Assembly (NCBI GenBank): GCA_023135015.1 | Contig: JAGLTZ010000314.1 | Location: 1 to 6,460 of the forward strand | DNA: 6,460 bases | Direction of reading: 5' to 3' | Source of the DNA: Candidatus Latescibacterota bacterium | GTDB lineage: Bacteria > Blakebacterota > Blakebacteria > Blakebacterales > Blakebacteraceae | Part shown: in pieces, positions 1 through 5,341 of the stretch | Layout: every line of letters starts with the position of its first letter | Numbering within the stretch: position 1 is the first letter of the stretch | Notes under the pieces: model-generated | The model's database searches: none | The model's input: only the letters and a program-made list of their open reading frames with translations | What the model was told of the DNA's origin: nothing | Position numbers and translations under genes: made by a program

Positions 1-51
1 GAAAAACTTCGTCTGCCTTGAACCGCAACGTGTTACGGATGCCCTGCCTCT
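1..51. repeat. Left arm of a 51-bp inverted repeat flanking the KamA-like gene
   Basis: Bases 1-51 are the reverse complement of 1669-1719 at 49 of 51 positions; the differences are at 18 (pairs with 1702) and 33 (pairs with 1687), both T opposite G. Pairing stops at 52. The arm begins at the first base of the window, so the repeat may extend further left. The aminomutase stop codon lies only 8 bp inside it. Each arm carries an imperfect 16-bp palindrome (here 23-38, CCGCAACGTGTTACGG). Confidence 0.93.
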
Positions 52-58
52 GCGGGAC

Positions 59-1465
59 TCAGACTGATCTTCGAGCCCTAGAAACCTCCCCGCAGTGGGC
101 AATCTCCTTACCCCCGCGTACACTCTGCCTGAATCCGTTTTTCAATAGCGCCTGGAGTTCATCTTCGTAGTAGAACTTGTCCTGGCCGAATGCCGGCTCG
201 AGGTCGTCGAGCCAGGTCGCCGTTTCACTGTAGCGGGCAAAGAAGGGTTTCCTCTCCCACTTCGGATTTCGCCCCCTCAGCATTTTGAACACGAAGACCT
301 TTTCTCCATTCACTTCCGTAACCCCGTCTATCATTACCTTCCCGGCAAGAGCACTCATGCACGGCCCCCTGACCGTGCGGCAATGCCCCGATACCGAACG
401 GGAGGCCTTTCTGAAAATCCTCAGAACCCTGGCGAGCGGGACGCTGAAGTAATCTTTCGCACCCGTGTCGCGTTCTACGAACATGTAGTATGGTACGCAT
501 CCCAGGGCCGTCTGCGTGGTCCACAGCTCGGCCCAGATGCTTGCCGAGTTATTAACATGACGGATTATCGGGGCCTGGGTGCGGATTATCCCACCGGCAT
601 CCTGAATGCGTCGAACAGCATCGCGGGCGACAGATGTTGACAATTCCACCGGGTGCGAATAGTGGGCGACTATTGAGGCCAGTTTGCCGGCTGAACGTAT
701 CTCCTCGATTAACCGTAGAAAATCATCAGCATCTTCTCCGCAAGTAAAACGATGAGGCCACCACGCCGGAGCCTTCGTGCCAATGCGGATATGGCGGATG
801 TGGTCGAATCCGGGCTCCAGCAGGGGTTTTATATACCTGCGCAGGTGGGTTGTGCGCATCACCATCGGGTCGCCACCCGTCATAAGGAGTTCATGAACTT
901 CGGTATTTTCTCTCAAATAGGCATGGAGCAGGTCCGCTTCGTGGCTGGAGAACTTCAGGTCTTCGATTCCAACGAACTGTGCCCACCTGAAGCAGTAGGT
1001 GCAGAAGGCGTGACAGGTCTGCCCCTGGGTGGGAAAGAAGAGAACCGTATCCCAATACTTGTGCTGCATGCCCGGAATAGGCTTGCCCTTGTAATGAGGA
1101 ACATTGTGTTGAATCTGACCCGCAGGATGGGGATTGAGGCGGTAGCGGATCTCGTTTGCGGCGGATTTCAGATCCGTGGATGGTGCTCCGCGCTGAATGA
1201 GGTCTACCATGCGGTCGAAGTCGGATTCAGGCAGCATCCCCCGCTGGGGGAAGGTCAGTTGATAAATGGGATCATCGGGAATATCGTCCCAGTCGATCAG
1301 TTCCTCGATGACATATGGGTTGGTCCTGAAAGGCAGTACGGCCGAGACCGCCAGCATCGCGAGACGCTCGTCCGGGTCCAGATGATGAAACTGCGAAAGG
1401 CTCATCAGATCCTTCCGGACAAAAGCCTGGTAACGGTCGCGAGGTGCTGACTTTCTCACCTGCAT
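59..1465 (-). CDS. KamA-family radical SAM/PLP aminomutase (lysine 2,3-aminomutase-like, substrate uncertain)
   Basis: Family members use a 4Fe-4S cluster plus S-adenosylmethionine to make a 5'-deoxyadenosyl radical that moves an amino group between carbons of a PLP-bound amino acid, in the cytoplasm. I chose ATG 1465 (468 aa) because AGGAG (1472-1476) lies 6 nt upstream; the longer GTG start at 1525 has no ribosome site. Residues in that numbering: a basic and acidic N-terminal region (1-110), the family block NPHPAGQ near 111-117, the radical SAM motif C151-HAF-C155-TY-C158, the SAM-contacting MTGGDP near 195-200, RIGTKAP near 227-233, PYYMF near 325-329, and SGHC 359-362 leading to A-G-K376, which aligns with the PLP lysine of clostridial KamA. 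The lysine-binding Asp pair of that enzyme appears replaced by R332 and C369 (alignment from memory), so the substrate is probably not lysine. It is longer than the clostridial enzyme (about 416 aa). The gene is single and enclosed by inverted repeats. Family assignment is secure; the exact reaction is not. Confidence 0.93.
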   Translation of the reverse strand: MQVRKSAPRDRYQAFVRKDLMSLSQFHHLDPDERLAMLAVSAVLPFRTNPYVIEELIDWDDIPDDPIYQLTFPQRGMLPESDFDRMVDLIQRGAPSTDLKSAANEIRYRLNPHPAGQIQHNVPHYKGKPIPGMQHKYWDTVLFFPTQGQTCHAFCTYCFRWAQFVGIEDLKFSSHEADLLHAYLRENTEVHELLMTGGDPMVMRTTHLRRYIKPLLEPGFDHIRHIRIGTKAPAWWPHRFTCGEDADDFLRLIEEIRSAGKLASIVAHYSHPVELSTSVARDAVRRIQDAGGIIRTQAPIIRHVNNSASIWAELWTTQTALGCVPYYMFVERDTGAKDYFSVPLARVLRIFRKASRSVSGHCRTVRGPCMSALAGKVMIDGVTEVNGEKVFVFKMLRGRNPKWERKPFFARYSETATWLDDLEPAFGQDKFYYEDELQALLKNGFRQSVRGGKEIAHCGEVSRARRSV

Positions 1466-1471
1466 AATCTT

Positions 1472-1476
1472 CTCCT
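1472..1476 (-). promoter_or_regulatory. Ribosome binding site that fixes the aminomutase start
   Basis: On the minus strand AGGAG stands 6 nt before ATG 1465-1463. No comparable purine stretch precedes the GTG at 1525, so the 20 extra N-terminal residues of the longest reading frame are unlikely to be translated. Confidence 0.75.
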
Positions 1477-1668
1477 GCCAGAGTATAGACGGACTTCTGC
1501 GTGTACCCCCTTTTACGGGTCCCACTTCAAATCACCGAATAAAATACTATCTGGAGCGGACAAAAGCAGGTCGCAAATGGAATACAAATCTGTGCTTTCG
1601 GTTTTACACTGTAGATCGTTTTCAAGCTGTTTCATAGGGAAGCACTCGGCATAAGCCGGCGAAACACT

Positions 1669-1719
1669 AGAGGCAGGGCATCCGTAGCACGTTGCGGTTC
1701 AGGGCAGACGAAGTTTTTC
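1669..1719. repeat. Right arm of the 51-bp inverted repeat flanking the KamA-like gene
   Basis: Reverse complement of 1-51 at 49 of 51 positions. It lies 204 bp upstream of the aminomutase start and 62 bp before the AbiE -35 box. Its internal 16-bp imperfect palindrome is at 1682-1697 (CCGTAGCACGTTGCGG). The position-33 difference turns an A-T pair of this internal dyad into G-T, so the potential hairpin survives in both arms. No target-site duplication can be judged, because the outer side of the left arm is outside the window. Confidence 0.93.
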
Positions 1720-1767
1720 GGGGGTACAGCCTTCGATGCGGAACGGTTGCGATGCTTAATTGCGATG

Positions 1768-1779
1768 AAATCCGGATTT
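1768..1779. promoter_or_regulatory. Candidate AbiEi operator: 12-bp perfect palindrome upstream of the -35 box
   Basis: AAATCCGGATTT is perfectly self-complementary and lies 2 bp upstream of the -35 hexamer. Its core AATCCGGA recurs at 1820-1827, just past the likely transcription start, 51 bp away. AbiEi antitoxins are known to repress their own operon by binding repeats in the promoter, so these two copies are reasonable operator candidates. This is inference from position and symmetry only. Confidence 0.45.
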
Positions 1780-1781
1780 AT

Positions 1782-1810
1782 TTGACGAATACGCCATAAT
1801 ATGTTATATT
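1782..1810 (+). promoter_or_regulatory. Sigma70-type promoter of the AbiE operon
   Basis: TTGACG (1782-1787) and TATATT (1805-1810) are separated by exactly 17 bp, and TG at 1802-1803 gives an extended -10 (TGT-TATATT). The expected start near 1817 would give a leader of about 20 nt before the abiEi ATG. It is the best promoter in the window. Confidence 0.7.
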
Positions 1811-1819
1811 CACTTCATC

Positions 1820-1827
1820 AATCCGGA
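1820..1827. promoter_or_regulatory. Second copy of AATCCGGA, overlapping the abiEi ribosome binding site
   Basis: An exact 8-bp copy of the core of the 1768-1779 palindrome. Its GGA is shared with the GGAG (1825-1828) that serves as the abiEi Shine-Dalgarno, 9 nt before the ATG. A repressor bound here and at the upstream copy would bracket the promoter. Confidence 0.4.
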
Positions 1828-1837
1828 GATCGGGCAC

Positions 1838-2620
1838 ATGGAACTCTACTATTACATCCAGGATCTTGCGTCGAAAGGGCAATATCAGTTTATAACCCAG
1901 GAGGCGATCGAGGCTCTGGATTCATCACCTGATGCGGTCCGGGCCGCTATCCGTCGATTGCGCGACAAGGGTCATCTGGCAACCCCTTCTCGCGGATTCC
2001 ACTTGGTCGTACCACCTGAATACCGTGTGCTGGGATGCCTGCCAGCCGAGCAGTTCGTTCCACAACTCATGACGTACTACGGATCCCATTATTATGCCGG
2101 TTTGCTTACGGCAGCTCAGTACTACGGGGCAACCCATCAGGCACCGCAGATCTTCCAAGTCGTCGTGAACAAGAGCCGTGCCGCGATTCAATGCGGTCGG
2201 GTACGGATCGGGTTCATCGTCCGGCACAACGCGGCCGACGTCTGCATTATATTGAAAAACACCCTGCGAGGGGTGCTCCAGGTGTCGTCTCCTGAGGCCA
2301 CAGCGTTCGATCTGCTCGGTTATACGGGGTACTGCGGCGGATTGTCCAATGTAGCGACCGTGCTCGCTGAACTGGCGGAACAGATCGATCCGGACAAACT
2401 AGTCGGAGGAAGTGCGCATTCGCCGTTACCCTGGGCCCAGCGCCTCGGTTACCTGCTGGATCTCACAGGTAGAGCGGATATTGCGGAACCTCTGGCTCAG
2501 CACGTGGGGAGGTCGGTGAAAGAATATGTGCCGCTTAGTCCTGGACGGCCGGTCTTGTCCACTGAACGAGATCCGCGGTGGAAACTGCTCCTGAATGAGC
2601 ATGTGGAGCCGGAACTTTGA
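1838..2620 (+). CDS. abiEi: AbiEi-family antitoxin of a type IV toxin-antitoxin system
   Basis: The 260-aa product is the antitoxin and repressor half of an AbiE module. AbiEi proteins bind DNA through an N-terminal winged helix and counter the AbiEii toxin without a stable protein-protein complex (type IV mode). Residues about 1-60 form the winged helix: two helices, then a helix rich in Arg around AIRRLRDKGHL and a beta wing ending SRGFHLVVPPEYR. The rest matches the AbiEi C-terminal domain I recognise: PAEQFVPQLM, YYAGLLTAAQYYGATHQAPQIFQVVV near 85-110, VSSPEATAFDLL near 148-159, GGLSNVATVLAELAE near 167-181, PLPWAQRLGYLLD near 197-209, and the closing W-K-L-L-L-N...VEPEL. The ATG is preceded by GGAG at a 9-nt spacing. 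Its stop overlaps the toxin start. The length and both domains are complete, so it should be functional. Confidence 0.93.
   Translation: MELYYYIQDLASKGQYQFITQEAIEALDSSPDAVRAAIRRLRDKGHLATPSRGFHLVVPPEYRVLGCLPAEQFVPQLMTYYGSHYYAGLLTAAQYYGATHQAPQIFQVVVNKSRAAIQCGRVRIGFIVRHNAADVCIILKNTLRGVLQVSSPEATAFDLLGYTGYCGGLSNVATVLAELAEQIDPDKLVGGSAHSPLPWAQRLGYLLDLTGRADIAEPLAQHVGRSVKEYVPLSPGRPVLSTERDPRWKLLLNEHVEPEL
2605..2608 (+). promoter_or_regulatory. Ribosome binding site for the TTG start of abiEii
   Basis: GGAG inside the last antitoxin codons, 8 nt before TTG 2617-2619. It supports the unusual TTG start and coupled translation across the TTGA overlap. Confidence 0.6.
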
Positions 2621-3432
2621 TCCCGTTCGACTACATTACCGAATGGCGTTCACAGGCGCCATGGGTCCAGGATGCCCAGGTCGAACAGGATCTGATCCTC
2701 AGCCGTGCGGTCGTGGAGGTGTTCCAGAATCCAGTAGTAAGCAGAGCGCTCGCCTTCCGGGGTGGAACGGCTCTGTATAAGCTACATCTCCACCCGCCCG
2801 CTCGCTATTCAGATGACATCGATCTGGTGCAGTTGTCACCTGAGCCTATCGGTCATGTGATCGATTCGATAAGGAGCGACCTCGATCCGTGGCTGGGTAC
2901 GCCGAAGCGTATGCTCAAGACCGACAGCGTATCACTGATCTACCGTATGAACAGTGAAGGCCAGCCGTCTTTGCCAATGCGGCTCAAGATCGAGATCAAT
3001 TCACGTGAACACCTTACGGTTCTCGGCGTCGAAGAGCGCGAGTTCGCTGTGCAATCGCGTTGGTTTAATGCCACGGCCGCAGTCAAGACCTTTCAACTCG
3101 AGGAACTGCTCGGCACCAAACTCAGAGCACTCTATCAACGAAAGAAGGGAAGGGACCTGTTTGACTTGTTTGCCGCTGACCGTCTGGCCGCGGTGTCCAC
3201 TGAGATTGTTGTCGAGTGTTTTCTGCGCTATATGGAGCATCAGGGATTGAGCGTGAGCCGTGCCTTGATGGAGATGAACCTTGATGAGAAACTGTCTGAT
3301 GAGAGGTTTCTGATGGATATCGGGTCACTCATCGCACCCGATTTCACATGGGATGCTGCAGAAGCGGCCGAATATGTACTGCAGGAACTGATAGCTCTCC
3401 TCCCCGGAGATCCATGGAAGGGTCACGTATAA
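2617..3432 (+). CDS. abiEii: AbiEii/AbiGii-family nucleotidyltransferase toxin
   Basis: The 271-aa protein is the toxin half of the AbiE module, a DUF1814-type nucleotidyltransferase. Relatives bind GTP or transfer nucleotides, MenT relatives act on tRNA 3' ends, and the outcome is growth arrest or abortive infection. Visible motifs in order: F-R-G-G-T-A-L-Y-K (47-55) followed by S-D-D-I-D-L (65-70), the NTase G-G/S-T plus DxD metal site (D67, D69); K124-x-E126-x-N128, supplying the third acidic strand; and L-L-G-T-K168-L-R-A-L with R175 and R179-D180-L-F-D-L, the conserved basic helix of the family. All canonical motifs are present, so the toxin looks intact. It starts at TTG sharing TTGA with the antitoxin stop, an arrangement that fits coupled translation and low toxin output. 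The last helix (about 246-261) is followed by a short tail. There is no strong terminator downstream. Confidence 0.94.
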   Translation: MIPFDYITEWRSQAPWVQDAQVEQDLILSRAVVEVFQNPVVSRALAFRGGTALYKLHLHPPARYSDDIDLVQLSPEPIGHVIDSIRSDLDPWLGTPKRMLKTDSVSLIYRMNSEGQPSLPMRLKIEINSREHLTVLGVEEREFAVQSRWFNATAAVKTFQLEELLGTKLRALYQRKKGRDLFDLFAADRLAAVSTEIVVECFLRYMEHQGLSVSRALMEMNLDEKLSDERFLMDIGSLIAPDFTWDAAEAAEYVLQELIALLPGDPWKGHV

Positions 3433-3923
3433 ACTGGGCGATACCCAATCGGTGAAACGCTCTTGCCGGCAAGGTGGTACTTGCTAACCGTCCATCTCCT
3501 GCCAGTTGCCCTCACGGTAAGATTGCATCATTTGCAGAACCGCATGGTCCGGAGCGTCTTTGAGCTCACGGATCAGTTGCCCTGTTTCTCGTGTTAGAGG
3601 AGTTAGTCCCGGTACATTGGATTAGTAAATCAAGGTACCATATGCTACGTCAAAGGTCTGTAGAGACTGAGACTTGGGTGTAGAACAAATAAGCCGTTGC
3701 AGGGATGCAACAGGACATGTGACGGTCAAGTAACGTATAGACTAGTTTACGCCTTCTTTGCCTCTGCTCAACAAGTATCCATTGTTTACTTAACTTCCCT
3801 TATGGCAAGGACTTAGACTTCATATAACATTTTGTTGGGAGTCTTGGTATACGTTTTGCCACCCTGACGAATTAGCAGATCATATGGTTGAGATTGAATG
3901 ACTCATATCTGGGGAAGCACGGC
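3433..3923. other. Gene-poor intergenic region after the AbiE operon
   Basis: About 490 bp without an intact gene. It contains a 12-bp palindrome CTTGCCGGCAAG (3462-3473) 30 bp past the toxin stop, a minus-strand coding remnant (3484-3621), a tandem GAGACT duplication (3663-3674), and a clean hairpin GTTGCA-GGGA-TGCAAC (3696-3711). Neither hairpin is followed by a T-run, so neither is a convincing intrinsic terminator. The AT-richer part (about 3720-3850) must carry the promoter of the next gene, but I see no clear -35/-10 pair. Confidence 0.6.
3484..3621 (-). pseudogene. Minus-strand C-terminal remnant of an unidentified protein (45 codons)
   Basis: A stop-to-stop stretch of 45 codons on the minus strand reads as a natural-looking, soluble helical peptide. 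It begins at Ser after a TAA (3624-3622) and passes through TRETGQLIRELKDAPDHAV and MMQSYREGNWQEMDG before TAG at 3486-3484. The only ATG codons (two in a row) would give 15 residues or fewer, and there is no start or ribosome site at the head. If it is coding, it is the 3' end of a gene whose 5' part is lost or shifted. Upstream in that strand the other frames give nothing recognisable. The family is not recognised; chance is a real alternative. Confidence 0.3.
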
Positions 3924-4667
3924 ATGACCCATGTAGCTAAAATGACACATCGGCTAGACATAGTGGTCCTGCTTATCCTGATTTTTCCAATGGTTGTGCA
4001 TGCCCAGACCAACAACGGGCAGGATACACAGATCATGTTGAAGCGTTGGTCATTTACCGCCACCGCCACTCTTTATGATGGCGGATTGTCTGAAGAAATC
4101 ATTAAATCGATGCGGGCCAGCGGATTTGACGATCCCACCACCCGTTGGCTATTCGGCAGCGGGACGATTAAGCACCCGCAAAGCTATCCGGCGTTAACCT
4201 CCTCAATCACTCTCTGCTATCGGTACTCGAACCGACTTGCCATCAGACTATTCACCGGTACTGCAGGAGCTGGAAGTATCCATGGATATAATGGGGATGT
4301 CGGCAAGTATATTTTCCTCAAAGAATCACACTCCACAACCGCTCTTATACCCTCTCTAATCGCAGGAGAGGTCGCTAGGATCGGGATCGGTCCAGCTCTC
4401 CACAAGCTTGAAGTCCAGCGAGAAGATGCGTCAGGCGGCCCCGGTTTCCGGAAGACACGAATCGGATTCGTCCTGGAAGCAGGTCTGACTTTCCCCGCCC
4501 GAACAAGATGGTTCTTCGATATCGCATTTCATTACCGGTACGCGGGATCAGCCGAAGTCGGTCCCTTCACCACCAATGGGTGGGGGGGAGGGAGCGCATC
4601 GATTCCACGTACCCGGATAAATTTCAACAAGACCGTTGTGAGCGCCGGGATCGGTATCAGATTCTAA
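3924..4667 (+). CDS. Predicted outer-membrane beta-barrel protein, function unknown
   Basis: I chose ATG 3924 (247 aa) because GGGGA (3911-3915) precedes it by 8 nt; the longer frame needs a TTG at 3888 with no ribosome site. Residues 1-27 form a signal peptide: basic start (K6, R10), hydrophobic core IVVLLILIFPMVV (13-25), and cleavage after V-H-A before Q28. The mature protein shows alternating short amphipathic stretches (for example SFTATATLYDG, SSITLCYRYSNRLAIRLFTG, IGFVLEAGLTFP, WFFDIAFHYRYAG, VVSAGIGIRF) separated by Gly/Pro/Ser-rich turns, and ends in Phe, the classical C-terminal signature of BAM-assembled barrels. About 220 mature residues would suit an 8- to 10-stranded barrel. I do not recognise a family. 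It lies 28 bp before the next exported protein and is probably co-transcribed with it. Small barrel proteins of this kind are often annotated only as hypothetical. Confidence 0.75.
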   Translation: MTHVAKMTHRLDIVVLLILIFPMVVHAQTNNGQDTQIMLKRWSFTATATLYDGGLSEEIIKSMRASGFDDPTTRWLFGSGTIKHPQSYPALTSSITLCYRYSNRLAIRLFTGTAGAGSIHGYNGDVGKYIFLKESHSTTALIPSLIAGEVARIGIGPALHKLEVQREDASGGPGFRKTRIGFVLEAGLTFPARTRWFFDIAFHYRYAGSAEVGPFTTNGWGGGSASIPRTRINFNKTVVSAGIGIRF

Positions 4668-4678
4668 CTCAATCGTAT

Positions 4679-4687
4679 AGGAGGTGA
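4679..4687 (+). promoter_or_regulatory. Extended Shine-Dalgarno deciding the start of the following gene
   Basis: AGGAGGTGA is a nine-base match to the anti-Shine-Dalgarno consensus, ending 8 nt before ATG 4696. The GTG at 4684 lies inside it and so cannot be the start that it serves. Such a complete match shows that the host uses Shine-Dalgarno initiation. Confidence 0.75.
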
Positions 4688-4695
4688 ATATACCG

Positions 4696-5280
4696 ATGAC
4701 ACATTCCGGAAGATCCATTCCTGCAGCGGTGGTGCTCCTTGTCACGTTTGGAGTCACTTCCGCCTTGGGTCAGAACAGTCTGAAATACTCACTATCCGAT
4801 CATATGCAGATCGGACCGATCAGGCAGGCTCTGTACTCACCAACTCCTGCTCATCTTCTTATACAGATACAGACAGGAGTGATCGAATTAAATAAACAGT
4901 CCTCCCGGATCGATTCTACTAGAGGATTCGATGGTACGATCATCACTTCCGTTCTTGGAGGAGTTGTTGGTGGCGTGGCAGGGATTGCAGCCGCCCTCGC
5001 TCTTGTCCCGCTTTCTGGTGCAGAGGGATGGGACCAGTTAGGTGTATTTGGGCTCGGGTTTTTGGTCTTCGAGCCACTCGGTATAGGGATAGGTGCGCAT
5101 TTAGGAAACGGTGCTCGAGGTAACCTTGGTGCTGCCATCGGCAGTTCCTATGGAATGCTTTTACTGGGAGGACTCGCATCGATGGCTATCGCCTCAGCTA
5201 CTGAGGTACCCATAGGGATCATCATCCCTATTCTGCAGGTTGGTGGTGCCGTATACGTAGAGCGGAATACGATGAAGTAG
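4696..5280 (+). CDS. Glycine-rich exported or membrane protein with several hydrophobic segments, function unknown
   Basis: ATG 4696 (194 aa) is preferred because the full Shine-Dalgarno at 4679-4687 points to it. Residues 1-25 are a signal peptide (R6, hydrophobic core AAVVLLVTFGV, cleavage near S-A-L-G before Q26). A polar stretch follows (26-80; PIRQALYSPTPAHLLIQIQ, then basic and Ser-rich). The C-terminal two thirds is very hydrophobic and Gly-rich, with four possible segments at about 81-105, 114-136, 144-166 and 170-188, full of GxxxG/GG patterns such as LGGVVGGVAG and GIGIGAHLGNG. These could be packed helices of the inner membrane or, given a cleaved signal, Gly-zipper segments associated with the outer membrane. 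No known domain is recognised. The gene follows the barrel gene by 28 bp on the same strand, which suggests a joint envelope role. The short polar tail ends VERNTMK. Confidence 0.7.
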   Translation: MTHSGRSIPAAVVLLVTFGVTSALGQNSLKYSLSDHMQIGPIRQALYSPTPAHLLIQIQTGVIELNKQSSRIDSTRGFDGTIITSVLGGVVGGVAGIAAALALVPLSGAEGWDQLGVFGLGFLVFEPLGIGIGAHLGNGARGNLGAAIGSSYGMLLLGGLASMAIASATEVPIGIIIPILQVGGAVYVERNTMK

Positions 5281-5282
5281 AA

Positions 5283-5302
5283 ATCGGGAGGAGGAGCCCG
5301 AT
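5283..5302. terminator. Candidate terminator hairpin between convergent genes
   Basis: ATCGGG (5283-5288) and CCCGAT (5297-5302) form a perfect 6-bp stem with an 8-nt purine loop, 2 bp after the stop of the upstream gene and 40 bp beyond the end of the hydrolase gene. On the minus strand it is followed by a weak T-rich tail (TTCTACTT). It may serve both genes, but the U-tract is poor. Confidence 0.4.
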
Positions 5303-5341
5303 AACTTATGCCTGGCTTATCTCTGCTGATCTTGTGGACTT

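Larger units (their letters stand above)
1466..1837. other. Divergent intergenic region between the aminomutase and the AbiE operon
   Basis: This 372-bp stretch separates two divergently read genes. It holds the aminomutase leader (1466-1668), the right inverted-repeat arm (1669-1719), and the AbiE promoter with its candidate operators (1768-1827). A short hairpin CGGC-ATAA-GCCG lies at 1647-1658. I could not find a convincing -35/-10 pair for the aminomutase on the minus strand; an AT-rich patch near 1540-1552 is the only place that resembles a -10 element. No further coding region or RNA gene is evident. Confidence 0.7.

Noticed and set aside
752..1450. 232-codon open frame on the plus strand across the aminomutase gene
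   Set aside because: It is antisense to a gene with unmistakable family motifs; its product has no recognisable domain and no convincing ribosome site.
59..1465. Aminomutase as EpmB, the EF-P lysylation enzyme
   Set aside because: EpmB is shorter (about 340 aa) and lacks the extra N- and C-terminal regions; no efp or epmA gene is adjacent. The core resembles a separate KamA subgroup.
1463..1525. GTG start at 1525 adding 20 residues to the aminomutase
   Set aside because: No ribosome site precedes it, whereas AGGAG sits 6 nt before ATG 1465.
1..1719. Inverted repeats as integron attC sites or a CRISPR-like array
   Set aside because: The arms lack the GTTRRRY/RYYYAAC core pair of attC sites, no integrase is near, and there are only two copies in inverted orientation.
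59..3432. Aminomutase and AbiE pair as one joint defence system
   Set aside because: They are divergent, separated by about 370 bp including a repeat arm, and AbiE has its own promoter; nothing in the sequence links their functions.
3696..3711. GTTGCA-GGGA-TGCAAC hairpin as the AbiE terminator
   Set aside because: It lies about 260 bp past the toxin stop and no T-run follows on either strand.
3888..3923. TTG start at 3888 for the beta-barrel protein
   Set aside because: It puts a polar stretch ahead of the signal peptide and lacks a ribosome site; ATG 3924 has GGGGA at a good distance.
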